DNA of 34,961 bases, taken from the NCBI GenBank assembly GCA_016927835.1, contig JAFGMA010000452.1, positions 1 to 34,961 on the forward strand. Reading direction: 5' to 3'. The notes beneath the pieces were generated by a model. That model was given only the letters and a program-made list of their open reading frames with translations, had not been told where the DNA came from and did not search any database. This DNA comes from Candidatus Zhuqueibacterota bacterium. GTDB lineage: Bacteria > Zhuqueibacterota > Zhuqueibacteria > Thermofontimicrobiales > Sulfurfontimicrobiaceae. How positions within the stretch are numbered: the stretch's first letter is position 1; each line of letters starts with the position of its first letter. The position numbers were made by a program, and so were the translations under genes. This document shows positions 24,707-32,381 of this stretch, in pieces.

Positions 24707-25137
24707 ATTCTCTTGCGAAGTGATCCGCCCGAAAAATGAGTTCGCCTTCCCGATGCAAATCCGAACAAGTCTTGAATATCCTTTCCCTCTTAAGGAGCTC
24801 GCGGCTAACTCGAGCATGTCTCTCAATCGCGAATTAATCCCCTGGTTCTGCGTGCTGATACTTCATCTTTTTTATTTCGAAGGTTGGCTGGAACGGAATT
24901 AATGGTTTGGCAAGCGTTGGAACAGGGACTTGGATGTGTGAATTCCTTCTCCAGGCACAAGCCCTTTTAAAATGATGTGATTATTTCTCGTTCCTGGCGT
25001 CCCGCTGGGAACGAGAGACCGGCGAGACACCAGGAACGAGATTCCCCCCAATTGAACTTCCCAATCCCTCCGGCATTCAATTCACTGACAGAAAAATGTC
25101 GCAAACAAAATCAATCATAACTAACGGGGAAAATGAA
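24707..25137. other. Intergenic gap with palindromic repeat before the beta-helix gene
   Basis: Holds the repeat at 24987-25040 and little else. No terminator with a T-tract is seen after the mannosidase stop, and no clear promoter pair before the beta-helix gene. Confidence 0.4.
24987..25040. repeat. Long imperfect palindromic repeat, copy 1
   Basis: CTCGTTCCTGG (24987-24997) pairs perfectly with CCAGGAACGAG (25030-25040), and pairing continues inward with a few mismatches to give about 22 bp per arm. A second inner hairpin uses CTCGTTCC and GGAACGAG (25008-25015). Positions 24989-25015 match 23 of 27 bases of the element at 27360-27386 in the opposite orientation. Confidence 0.75.
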
Positions 25138-27144
25138 ATGAAAAAAACGCGATATTTATTATTCGGACTGGCTTTGCTGTTTGGTACATCCTGCAGCCAG
25201 GATTACCGGATTTTTGTCTCTCCTTTGGGGGATGATTCTGGTGACGGATCGAAGAAAAATCCTTTTTTGACGCTGAAAAAGGCACGCGACACGATACGGG
25301 CGTTGCGGGAGCAGGGGCTTGAAAAGCCGGTGACGGTTTATGTCAGAGGTGGCACGTATCCGGCGTGTCCGCTGGTATTGAGTCGCGAAGATTCGGGCAG
25401 TCAAAACGCGCCGGTGATTTATAAGGCTTTTAAGGATGAAATACCGGTTTTTACCGGCGGTCAGGAACTGAAAAACTGGCAATTGCTGGAGGATGAAGCA
25501 AAACTCGCCAAACTGGATCCGGCGGTAAACGGGAAAATTTACGTGACTAATCTGCAAGCAACCGGGATTTCCGATTTTGGCGATCCGATTGCTTACGGCA
25601 ACCGACCGGAGCTTTTTTGTAACGGACAACGGCAAACGCTGGCAAGATGGCCCGATTCCGGGTTTGTCTTCTCCGGGCCGGCACGGGGAAAGACCGAATT
25701 GCCATCGGTTCACGGCAGGGGCAGGCGGACGCAGGAAGGTGCTTTGGAATATCTGGAGAAACACCAGAACCGCTGGGCAAATGAGAAAGATGGCTGTTTG
25801 GCGGGTTACTGGTATTGGGACTGGTCGGAAGGGTATCAAAAGATTGACAAAGTGGATCCGGCGACGAAAACGCTGTATTTGAAGGAGCCGTATCACAATT
25901 ACGGCTACGGGGATCGGGCGCGTTATTACGGGCTGAATCTTTTTTGTGAATTGGATCAGCCGACGGAATGGTACTTAGACCGGGATACGGGTTTGCTGTA
26001 CTGGTATCCGCCCGCAGGCGTCGATCCCGAACAGGCGCAGGTGATCTTGACAAATGTGAATGCACCTCATCTGATTGAAATAAAAGATTGCGCCTGGCTG
26101 ACGCTTCAGGGATTGACGTTTCAGGAGAGTCGTGGTAGCGGGATTCTGATTCGCGGCGGCGAAAATTGCCGGGTAACCGACTGTCGCCTGGAACGGTTTG
26201 GCGTTGAAGGCATCCATCTTGAAGGGGGTTTTGGGCACGGGATCGAAGGCTGTCTGCTAAATTCATTTGGGTACGGCGGAATTGTGCTGACCGGTGGCGA
26301 TCGGAAAACGCTGACATCTTCCGGCTTTTTCGTAGAAAATACCGTGGTTGAGAATTTTTCTTTATTCAAAAGAACTTATGAACCGGCGATTTATGCTTCC
26401 GGCTGCGGGCACAGAATCAGCCACAATCGTTTTCGGTTTTCGTCTTCTTCGGCGATGCGGCTGGACGGGAATGATTTTTTAATCGAGTACAACGAGATCA
26501 GCCAGGTGGTGACAGAATCGGATGACCAGGGCGGAGTGGATATGTGGTACAATCCTTCTTACCAGGGCACTATCATCCGGTACAACCGCTGGTCTGACAT
26601 CTGCGGTCGGGGCGGGGCAAATGGCGCAGCCGGCGTCCGGCTGGACGATATGATTTCCGGGGTGCAGGTTTACGGGAATTTGTTTGAAAGATGCGGCAGT
26701 GTCATTTTTGGCGCGGTTCAGATTCACGGCGGGAAAGAGAATGTTGTCGCGAATAATATTTTTTATCAGTGCCCGGCGGCGGTCAGTTTTTCTGCGTGGG
26801 ATGAAAAACGCTGGCTGGATCATCTGGATTCGCCCGTAATTCGCCAAAAATTATATGAAGAAGTGGACATTCTTTCTCCGCAGTACCAGGAAAAGTATCC
26901 TGTTTTGCGGGATTTGCGGTCGAATCCGAATGTGAATACGCTGGAAAATAATCTGATTATCGATTGTGAAAAGGAGGTTTTGCGGGATAAAAATCGCATC
27001 AATATTTACCGGAACAATTCTTCGCTTGCCTCGCGCGGGAAAGGTATCGAATATTTTTGTAAGCCAGGCGTGCTGAAGGAAAACGGTTTGCAGCCGATTC
27101 CTTTAGCGGCAATTGGACCGAAGAATAACAAATGGATTGAATAA
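25138..27144 (+). CDS. Right-handed beta-helix lipoprotein
   Basis: I start at the second ATG (25138), preceded by GGGGA and opening a lipoprotein signal peptide with lipobox GTSC (Cys19); an in-frame ATG at 25096 adds 14 unlikely residues. The 668-residue chain has YRIFVSPLGDDSGDGSKKNP and FLTLKKARDTIRAL near the N-terminus, a pattern shared by surface polysaccharide-active beta-helix proteins. Successive coils from about 320 on (for example ITLQ-type turns such as WLTLQGLTFQESRGSGILIR and GVRLDDMISGVQVYGNLF) form a right-handed parallel beta-helix. Families with this layout include polysaccharide lyases and GH-type depolymerases; no catalytic set is clear enough to assign one. It follows the GH38 gene on the same strand and may act on the same glycan. 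It is flanked by inverted repeat copies. Confidence 0.85.
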   Translation: MKKTRYLLFGLALLFGTSCSQDYRIFVSPLGDDSGDGSKKNPFLTLKKARDTIRALREQGLEKPVTVYVRGGTYPACPLVLSREDSGSQNAPVIYKAFKDEIPVFTGGQELKNWQLLEDEAKLAKLDPAVNGKIYVTNLQATGISDFGDPIAYGNRPELFCNGQRQTLARWPDSGFVFSGPARGKTELPSVHGRGRRTQEGALEYLEKHQNRWANEKDGCLAGYWYWDWSEGYQKIDKVDPATKTLYLKEPYHNYGYGDRARYYGLNLFCELDQPTEWYLDRDTGLLYWYPPAGVDPEQAQVILTNVNAPHLIEIKDCAWLTLQGLTFQESRGSGILIRGGENCRVTDCRLERFGVEGIHLEGGFGHGIEGCLLNSFGYGGIVLTGGDRKTLTSSGFFVENTVVENFSLFKRTYEPAIYASGCGHRISHNRFRFSSSSAMRLDGNDFLIEYNEISQVVTESDDQGGVDMWYNPSYQGTIIRYNRWSDICGRGGANGAAGVRLDDMISGVQVYGNLFERCGSVIFGAVQIHGGKENVVANNIFYQCPAAVSFSAWDEKRWLDHLDSPVIRQKLYEEVDILSPQYQEKYPVLRDLRSNPNVNTLENNLIIDCEKEVLRDKNRINIYRNNSSLASRGKGIEYFCKPGVLKENGLQPIPLAAIGPKNNKWIE

Positions 27145-27507
27145 AAAAACAAATTGATTTTGATCCCGATTATCTTGTCTTTTGTTCACGTAGAGGCGCG
27201 AAGAGGCAAATTTTGTCCCTGCTGCCAAATCACATATCTCCAATCCGATATCCCGATTTTTTTGCTCTGTTTGCGGGAAAGCAAGGTGCCGGAAAACAAC
27301 CAGTGCTGAACACAATTTGGGTGGGAATAGCTATCTTTCGGGGGCGGAGCCTCGGGATACCCGTTCCCAGCGAGACCTCAGGAACGCGATGCAAAAGCAT
27401 TCGGGCATGACAGAACGGATTTCGCCTTTTTAGCTTTTTATTGATTGTCAAAAATCACTATTTTTCAGGCAAGCTCTATCTATGAAAAAAGCAGGTGGAA
27501 TGAAAAA
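27145..27507. other. Convergent intergenic region with repeat copy 2
   Basis: Lies between the beta-helix gene and the C45 hydrolase gene, whose 3' ends face each other. It contains the repeat at 27341-27386 and T-rich stretches near 27427-27440, but no gene that I can support. Confidence 0.45.
27341..27386. repeat. Palindromic repeat, copy 2 (inverted relative to copy 1)
   Basis: Bases 27360-27386, read on minus, are CGTTCCTGAGGTCTCGCTGG plus GAACGGG and match the core of copy 1 at 24989-25015 in 23 of 27 positions. CGTTCC (27362-27367) and GGAACG (27381-27386) form the stem. A GC-rich flank with CGGGATACCCG (27353-27363) overlaps its left side. Confidence 0.65.
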
Positions 27508-27560
27508 TACCGGGTATCGCTGAACCATTGCAGAGCAGCGAGTGGTTCAAGCACCCGGTA
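27503..27560 (-). terminator. Strong two-part hairpin terminator after the C45 hydrolase gene
   Basis: Outer arms TACCGGGT (27508-27515) and ACCCGGTA (27553-27560) and inner arms TGAACCA (27521-27527) and TGGTTCA (27543-27549) are all perfect. On minus the hairpin begins 39 bases after the stop at 27599 and ends in TTTTTC (27507-27502), as expected for intrinsic termination. Confidence 0.8.
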
Positions 27561-27598
27561 ATTCGTTTCTCACACTAACCACGATTTTAAATCAGGTA

Positions 27599-29458
27599 TT
27601 AATTGCCCCCTGTCGTATCAATCTTTCCCAGCAATTCTTTCAGCGAATATTGAGTGTAAGGCTCATTGCAAGCCGGTGTGCCGGCGCCGGCATTGGCTAC
27701 CCAGAATTCGAGCTTTTGAGGTACGAAAAGCACGTCGTGTAAATTGCTCTTCATAGCAACCGGTCGGTCCATCAAGTGAATTGCCATATCGCAGTCGATT
27801 TTGCCAAAATTATCTTTCACGCGTTCGGCTAATTTTTCATAGCGTTTCCCTGCTGACATCAAAACAACATCGGGCATGGGGTGGGGCAGAAGCTCATGAA
27901 ATTGATTCGGCTCAATAAGCTCGAATTGCTTCGGCGTGGTTGCCAGTCCGCGCGCATCCGGAAGTTTGCCATCGGAAATCACGTAAAAATATTGACACGT
28001 TCGAGGGGTATCGCGGAATATAGCCAATGCCTCTTCGAGCGTTTTGGCGCGCTCCAGTCCTTCCCGCATGAGAAACGGCATGGGCATTCCGTCCCAGTCG
28101 CCTTCGCCGCGTCCTCCCATTTCGCCGAATGCAACCTGATGCTCATTCATGCCGGAAATCGATCCGATGAATCCCGCATAACCGATATTCGCGAAAGCGG
28201 CGCTATTATCGGGTTGATACGCGTAAACCACAGCGCTGAACTGGAGACCGGCATCAACCATATAATCCAGAACTCTGCCGTGATAGAGCACGCTGTCTTT
28301 GGTGGCGGTGTTGAATATTCCGAATCCCGAACAATGAAATAATGCAGGGAAAACGTTCGCCAGGCGCACCTCCTCGAGGCTGATGCCAGATGTTTCTGCC
28401 AAGCCTTCCATTTCGTCCTGGTATTTCCGGGGTATAAATGGCTCCAGACGTCGATAGGCGCTGCGCATTTCATCGAGCAACCACCGTTTGCGTTCCAGTG
28501 TGTAATACCAGCCGACAGCATAGAGTGTGGCATCCACCAGGTTTCTGGCTTCCCTGGCGAGCAGTGTTCCGTGGGCTTGACCCAATTCTCGATGCGAGCC
28601 GCGCCCGATTAGAATTCGATTTCCATCTTTAAAAATTAACCTGCTTTTGCCCCAGCTCTTTTCCGTTTCATCAACACCTGGTTCAAGCATATTTTCAATC
28701 GATATCCCGGCTGCGCGAATTGCACCGCGATAAATGGACGTATTGAGCTCCTGGCGATTGACAGCGAGCGCACTTTCCGGGGTTGGCAGCGATTCGCTCA
28801 TATCGCTGAAAGCAACATCTGACCGGATGATCACCTCAGATAAGGAACCGGCTTTCGATGCCAACAGCCGATAGATATATGTTTTGCCAAAGTTCCACCA
28901 GAGTTGAATTTTGGTGCCGCTGATTGGTTCGTTCATGGCGATAATTTCGCACGGAATCTCCTGGTAAACCGTATCGATGAAGTCGCATTTGACCAACGAC
29001 ACTGCGGAAATTAGCAGACGCTTGCCAGATGTGAATTCGATAAGTTGATTTAAATCATGATGATTCGCATAGATTTCACCGAGTATTTTAAACGGATCGA
29101 AATCGATTCGCTCGGTTCCGGTACCGGTCACGGACAGCCCCTGCTTGAAGGCGTGCACCTCGGTTCGCCGGTCATCGCTGGTGATTTGATAGCGGTTGCC
29201 ATCCCAGTCGAGGTTGAAGGCGAAATCGCCATCCTTCTGGTAATTGATTTGGGATAGTACGCGGTGAGCTTTTTGATCATCCCCCCAGGTGGCTTTGATA
29301 TCAACATTGAGCTTACCGCATCCTTCAAGCATTGCCTGGTGAAGTTGCCCCGTCAGGCAATAAATCTGATATGCGCCCGAGAACCTATCCCAGAAAATTC
29401 CGATTATTACAAGAAAGATGATAATGATAATCAGAAGCGTTATTCCAAATTTTTTCAT
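27599..29458 (-). CDS. Membrane-anchored C45-type Ntn hydrolase (acyltransferase/peptidase family)
   Basis: The ATG at 29458 follows a perfect GGAGGT by seven bases; the frame extends to 29545 without reason to use it. Residues 4-24 are a very hydrophobic segment (FGITLLIIIIIFLVIIGIF), a signal anchor or uncleaved signal. Residues about 30-235 are a beta-rich domain I do not recognise. The C-terminal part (about 270-619) resembles the C45 family (acyl-CoA:6-aminopenicillanate acyltransferase, phospholipase B-like). It has RGSHRELGQAHG, EMEGLAETSGISLEEVRLAN, the probable nucleophile Cys376 in FHCSGFGIF, GRVLDYMVDAG, and ISGMNEHQVAFGEMGGRGEG. Family members cleave or transfer acyl groups on small amides. 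The gene starts 26 bases after the sugar kinase stop, so the two are probably co-transcribed. Confidence 0.85.
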   Translation of the reverse strand: MKKFGITLLIIIIIFLVIIGIFWDRFSGAYQIYCLTGQLHQAMLEGCGKLNVDIKATWGDDQKAHRVLSQINYQKDGDFAFNLDWDGNRYQITSDDRRTEVHAFKQGLSVTGTGTERIDFDPFKILGEIYANHHDLNQLIEFTSGKRLLISAVSLVKCDFIDTVYQEIPCEIIAMNEPISGTKIQLWWNFGKTYIYRLLASKAGSLSEVIIRSDVAFSDMSESLPTPESALAVNRQELNTSIYRGAIRAAGISIENMLEPGVDETEKSWGKSRLIFKDGNRILIGRGSHRELGQAHGTLLAREARNLVDATLYAVGWYYTLERKRWLLDEMRSAYRRLEPFIPRKYQDEMEGLAETSGISLEEVRLANVFPALFHCSGFGIFNTATKDSVLYHGRVLDYMVDAGLQFSAVVYAYQPDNSAAFANIGYAGFIGSISGMNEHQVAFGEMGGRGEGDWDGMPMPFLMREGLERAKTLEEALAIFRDTPRTCQYFYVISDGKLPDARGLATTPKQFELIEPNQFHELLPHPMPDVVLMSAGKRYEKLAERVKDNFGKIDCDMAIHLMDRPVAMKSNLHDVLFVPQKLEFWVANAGAGTPACNEPYTQYSLKELLGKIDTTGGN

Positions 29459-29484
29459 AATCTTACCTCCATGGCATAAAATTA

Positions 29485-30954
29485 CTAATCGCTGACCCGA
29501 TATTTTCGGCAACCGAATTCCAATGCACCGGGTGAGCTGCCCCAAAAAACATCAGGTTCAAAATTGGTTTCTTTTTGATATTTTTGCACGACCAGGGCGA
29601 TTGCATCCCGCAGGGTTTTCTTTTTGCCGAGGACTGCCACGGTTCCGCCTGAGCCTCCGCCGGTGATTTTGGCGCCATAAAGCCCTAATTTTGTGCCCAG
29701 TTCCTTCACGATATTCACCAGCAGATCTACTTCCGCGCAGGACAGTTCGCAGTTGCGATCATAGCTTTGATGCGACGCCAGCATCAATTTTCCTGCCTGG
29801 CGTAAATGGCTGTCCTGTCCGTCATCTTCATTGGCTTTTTGAATCAAATCGATGAATTTCAAAACGCGGTCATTCTCATAAATCGGATGCGATGTTCGAG
29901 AGCGTACAGGATAATTCATTTTCGGATCGATTTGCGTCGCCGGATCATCGTGATCACCATAGTTTTTAATGAAGTTGTCTCCGGAGATTTGTTCGGGGAG
30001 CACGTTGCGATAATGATTTTCGAATTCCTCGGGACACAGGTTGCATAAGTAGGGCAATTGGTCATGACTGCTTAGCTTTCCATTGCGCTGCATCGCGTAT
30101 GTGATGATTTTTCGTCCCATAAAGGTGCTGATGCGAACATTGGTATATTTTGGACCCGCAACATTATGCCGCACCATGGAATTGATTCCAACAAATTCCG
30201 CTTCATCGGGAATGGAAATCGACCCTTTGACGATATCCGGCTGGCACAGGATATGTGTGAGTTCATTGGCTTTGCCCCTGACCGTAGCAATCTGGTCCAT
30301 GATTCCGCACGGAGCGCCAACGATTTTGTTTTCAGTGATCTGCCCAAATTTTGCCAACGCGAGACCGTCGAGGTTGAGTCCCAGCGCCAGATTCAAGGCG
30401 TGGAGTGTGGCGATTTCCACCGTTGCCGAGGAGCCGATACCCACCTGTATGGGAACGCGGGAGATGAGCGCAATATTCAAGCCTTTATTCAGGACATGCA
30501 GTTTGCGTTCTTTTAATAAAACGAAAATTGCGCCAACGATATACGCCGACCAGGACGTTCTCTGGTCTTTGGTGAAGAGTTCCATCATATCGGAGTAGTC
30601 TCGCAGCTTTCCGTTTTTCCGGTAAAAATTATCCAGCGAAAGAGTGAAATCAGTTGCCAGGTTGTAGCGGCTGAGTCCGAGGCTTCTGATGCGGATCCAG
30701 TGATCGTTGCGAATCTGTAAGCCCAGCGCCACGCCTCGTTCGAGCGTACCCTCGCAGACATTTGAGCCGGAGTAATCCGCGATGCCTCCCATAATATCCA
30801 ATCGGGCTGGCACTCGGACAACCGTGATATCGCCTCTATCAAAAAAATTTGCCAGATCTTGTGATTCCTGTTGCGAGCCTCTCAGTGCAATTTCAAATCG
30901 GGACACCTCCTCAAATACCTGGGATGTCGTGCTTAATACACATTCTAATTGCAT
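29485..30954 (-). CDS. GHMP-family sugar kinase, L-arabinokinase/galactokinase-like
   Basis: The 489-residue protein has the three GHMP motifs: VPARLDIMGGIADYSGS at about 48-64, VPIQVGIGSSATVEIA at 167-182 and GAKITGGGSGGTV at about 427-439; APCGIMDQ is at 214-221. The exact form DIMGGIADYSG, in place of galactokinase GRVNLIGEH-type text, is what I recall from the kinase half of plant L-arabinokinase ARA1. Such enzymes phosphorylate the anomeric hydroxyl of a sugar with ATP. The substrate (arabinose, galactose or other) cannot be fixed here. AGGAGA lies about six bases before the ATG. It is followed by the C45 hydrolase gene and is divergent from an AmgK-like kinase. Confidence 0.88.
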   Translation of the reverse strand: MQLECVLSTTSQVFEEVSRFEIALRGSQQESQDLANFFDRGDITVVRVPARLDIMGGIADYSGSNVCEGTLERGVALGLQIRNDHWIRIRSLGLSRYNLATDFTLSLDNFYRKNGKLRDYSDMMELFTKDQRTSWSAYIVGAIFVLLKERKLHVLNKGLNIALISRVPIQVGIGSSATVEIATLHALNLALGLNLDGLALAKFGQITENKIVGAPCGIMDQIATVRGKANELTHILCQPDIVKGSISIPDEAEFVGINSMVRHNVAGPKYTNVRISTFMGRKIITYAMQRNGKLSSHDQLPYLCNLCPEEFENHYRNVLPEQISGDNFIKNYGDHDDPATQIDPKMNYPVRSRTSHPIYENDRVLKFIDLIQKANEDDGQDSHLRQAGKLMLASHQSYDRNCELSCAEVDLLVNIVKELGTKLGLYGAKITGGGSGGTVAVLGKKKTLRDAIALVVQKYQKETNFEPDVFWGSSPGALEFGCRKYRVSD

Positions 30955-31278
30955 GGATCTCTCCTTTTCGACAGTGCCTAGTTAACTAGAGCAGGTTCTG
31001 AATTCGCGGAGGAGCAGTTGTTTTTGAAAGTTGGTAGTATCAATGAATTTTGACCCATCACCGCTGTGGTAATACGAGCGAATGTATTCCCTGATTGGTC
31101 AGGGGAGGATAATTTGTAACATTTTTTTAACTCTAAAATAGAGAGAAATTAACTCAATGTCAAGCGAAAAGAAACCGGTAACAAATATTCTATAAAAAAA
31201 ACTTTGAAATCTCGGTGAAATTTTATACATTCCCGGTTCTATGAGTTTAGCTAGATGTCGATTGTAAAAACGGAATGA
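30955..31278. other. Divergent intergenic region between two kinase genes
   Basis: Holds the leaders of the GHMP kinase (minus) and AmgK-like (plus) genes. A short perfect hairpin CCCTGA/TCAGGG is at 31089-31104, and CTCT/AGAG arms lie near 31131-31144. Apart from the weak plus-strand promoter at 31204-31231, nothing else is supported. Confidence 0.4.
31204..31231 (+). promoter_or_regulatory. Weak sigma-70-like promoter for the AmgK-like gene
   Basis: TTGAAA at 31204-31209 (five of six) and TACATT at 31226-31231 (four of six) are 16 bases apart, about 48 bases before the ATG at 31279. The match is modest and could be chance in AT-rich DNA. Confidence 0.3.
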
Positions 31279-32304
31279 ATGTCTATGGATACAAAAAGTC
31301 TTGAGAAATTATTCAATAAATATTACGGTGAACCGGTTGAGGAAGTTTACCCGCTGAAAGGGGATGGATCTGACCGGCAGATTTATCGATTGAAAAATCA
31401 AAAACGCTCTGTCATCGGAATTATCGGGCACAATTACAGCGAAAATGCTGCCTTTTTAAGTTTTTCCAGGCACTTCAGGAAATTCTGTTTGCGGGTTCCT
31501 GAAATCTATATCGATGATCTTGAGAATGGCATTTACCTGGAAGAAGATTTAGGCGATTACACATTCATTGATTGGATGTCCGGGATTCGAGCCAGGGAGG
31601 GCTTTTCAGAGCAGATTGTGAATATGTACAAGAAAACAATCGCCCAACTGCCTCATTTTCAAATACGCGCCGGCAGATCAATTGACTTTTCATATTGTTA
31701 TCAACATATTGAATTCGGCAGCGTTTCGATGGAGTGGGATTTGCATTATTTCAAGAATCGTTTCCTGAAAATATTTTACAAGCGCTCAGTTGATGAAAAC
31801 GCGATTGAGAAGGATTTTCAGACACTGATCGAGCATCTGGTTGAAGAGACGCGCGATAATTTTCTGTACCGCGATTTTCAGTCGCGCAATGTGATGATCA
31901 GGGATGATGTCCCGCATTTCATCGATTATCAATCCGGGCGTAAAGGCGCGCTGCAATACGACCTGGCATCGATCCTGTATGATGCCAAAGCCAACGTTCC
32001 GCAAGAGGTGCGGGAGCGCCTGGTTGAATTCTACCTTGATCAAATTCAGCCATTCAAACCCGTGAATCGGGATCGTTTCATGGAATATTTTTATGGATTT
32101 GTATTTATGCGTATCATGCAGGCATTCGGGGCGTATGGGTATTTGAGCCAGGTGAAAGGCAAAAAAGGCTTTTTGAAAAGCGTTCCGTATGCAATTCGGA
32201 ATGTCGAGATTTTATTGAACAAAGATACAATCTTAAGCAGTATGCCCGCTTTGAAGCGGATTTTTGAAAATCTGATTCGAGATCCATTATTGAGAGAATT
32301 CTGA
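31279..32304 (+). CDS. Aminoglycoside-phosphotransferase-fold sugar kinase, AmgK-like
   Basis: The 341-residue protein has an APH-type kinase fold. The glycine loop is KGDGSDRQIYRL at about 27-38. GIYLEEDLGDYTF marks the hinge near 84-96. The catalytic loop is FLYRDFQSRNVMI at about 195-207 (Asp199, Asn204), where the usual HGD reads YRD, as in AmgK. IDYQSGRKGALQYDLASILY (216 on) supplies the metal Asp216. AmgK phosphorylates N-acetylmuramate at the anomeric position for cell-wall recycling; that substrate is plausible but not shown. No MurU-type nucleotidyltransferase is adjacent, although one often accompanies AmgK. Start ATG at 31279 or in-frame ATG at 31285; only a weak GGA precedes. Antibiotic inactivation is unlikely given the motif form. 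Confidence 0.82.
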   Translation: MSMDTKSLEKLFNKYYGEPVEEVYPLKGDGSDRQIYRLKNQKRSVIGIIGHNYSENAAFLSFSRHFRKFCLRVPEIYIDDLENGIYLEEDLGDYTFIDWMSGIRAREGFSEQIVNMYKKTIAQLPHFQIRAGRSIDFSYCYQHIEFGSVSMEWDLHYFKNRFLKIFYKRSVDENAIEKDFQTLIEHLVEETRDNFLYRDFQSRNVMIRDDVPHFIDYQSGRKGALQYDLASILYDAKANVPQEVRERLVEFYLDQIQPFKPVNRDRFMEYFYGFVFMRIMQAFGAYGYLSQVKGKKGFLKSVPYAIRNVEILLNKDTILSSMPALKRIFENLIRDPLLREF

Positions 32305-32381
32305 GCGGGAAATGGTGTGTTTTTAAGAGGACTGCCAGAGGAGCAATTTCTGTTGAAGCCGCTATCGCTGCTTATTGTGCT

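Noticed and set aside
25547-26317. 256-codon antisense frame in the beta-helix gene
   Set aside because: Rich in Arg, Pro and Ser as expected for the complement of a GC-rich coding region; the sense frame has a lipoprotein signal and repeat structure.
27175-27215. Possible remnant of a widely seen GAGGCGCGAAGAGGC-type intergenic repeat
   Set aside because: Only a short, single stretch; no second copy in the window to compare.
31089-31104. CCCTGA/TCAGGG hairpin as a terminator
   Set aside because: It lies in a divergent promoter region with no gene ending there, and the T-run on plus is too far from the stem.
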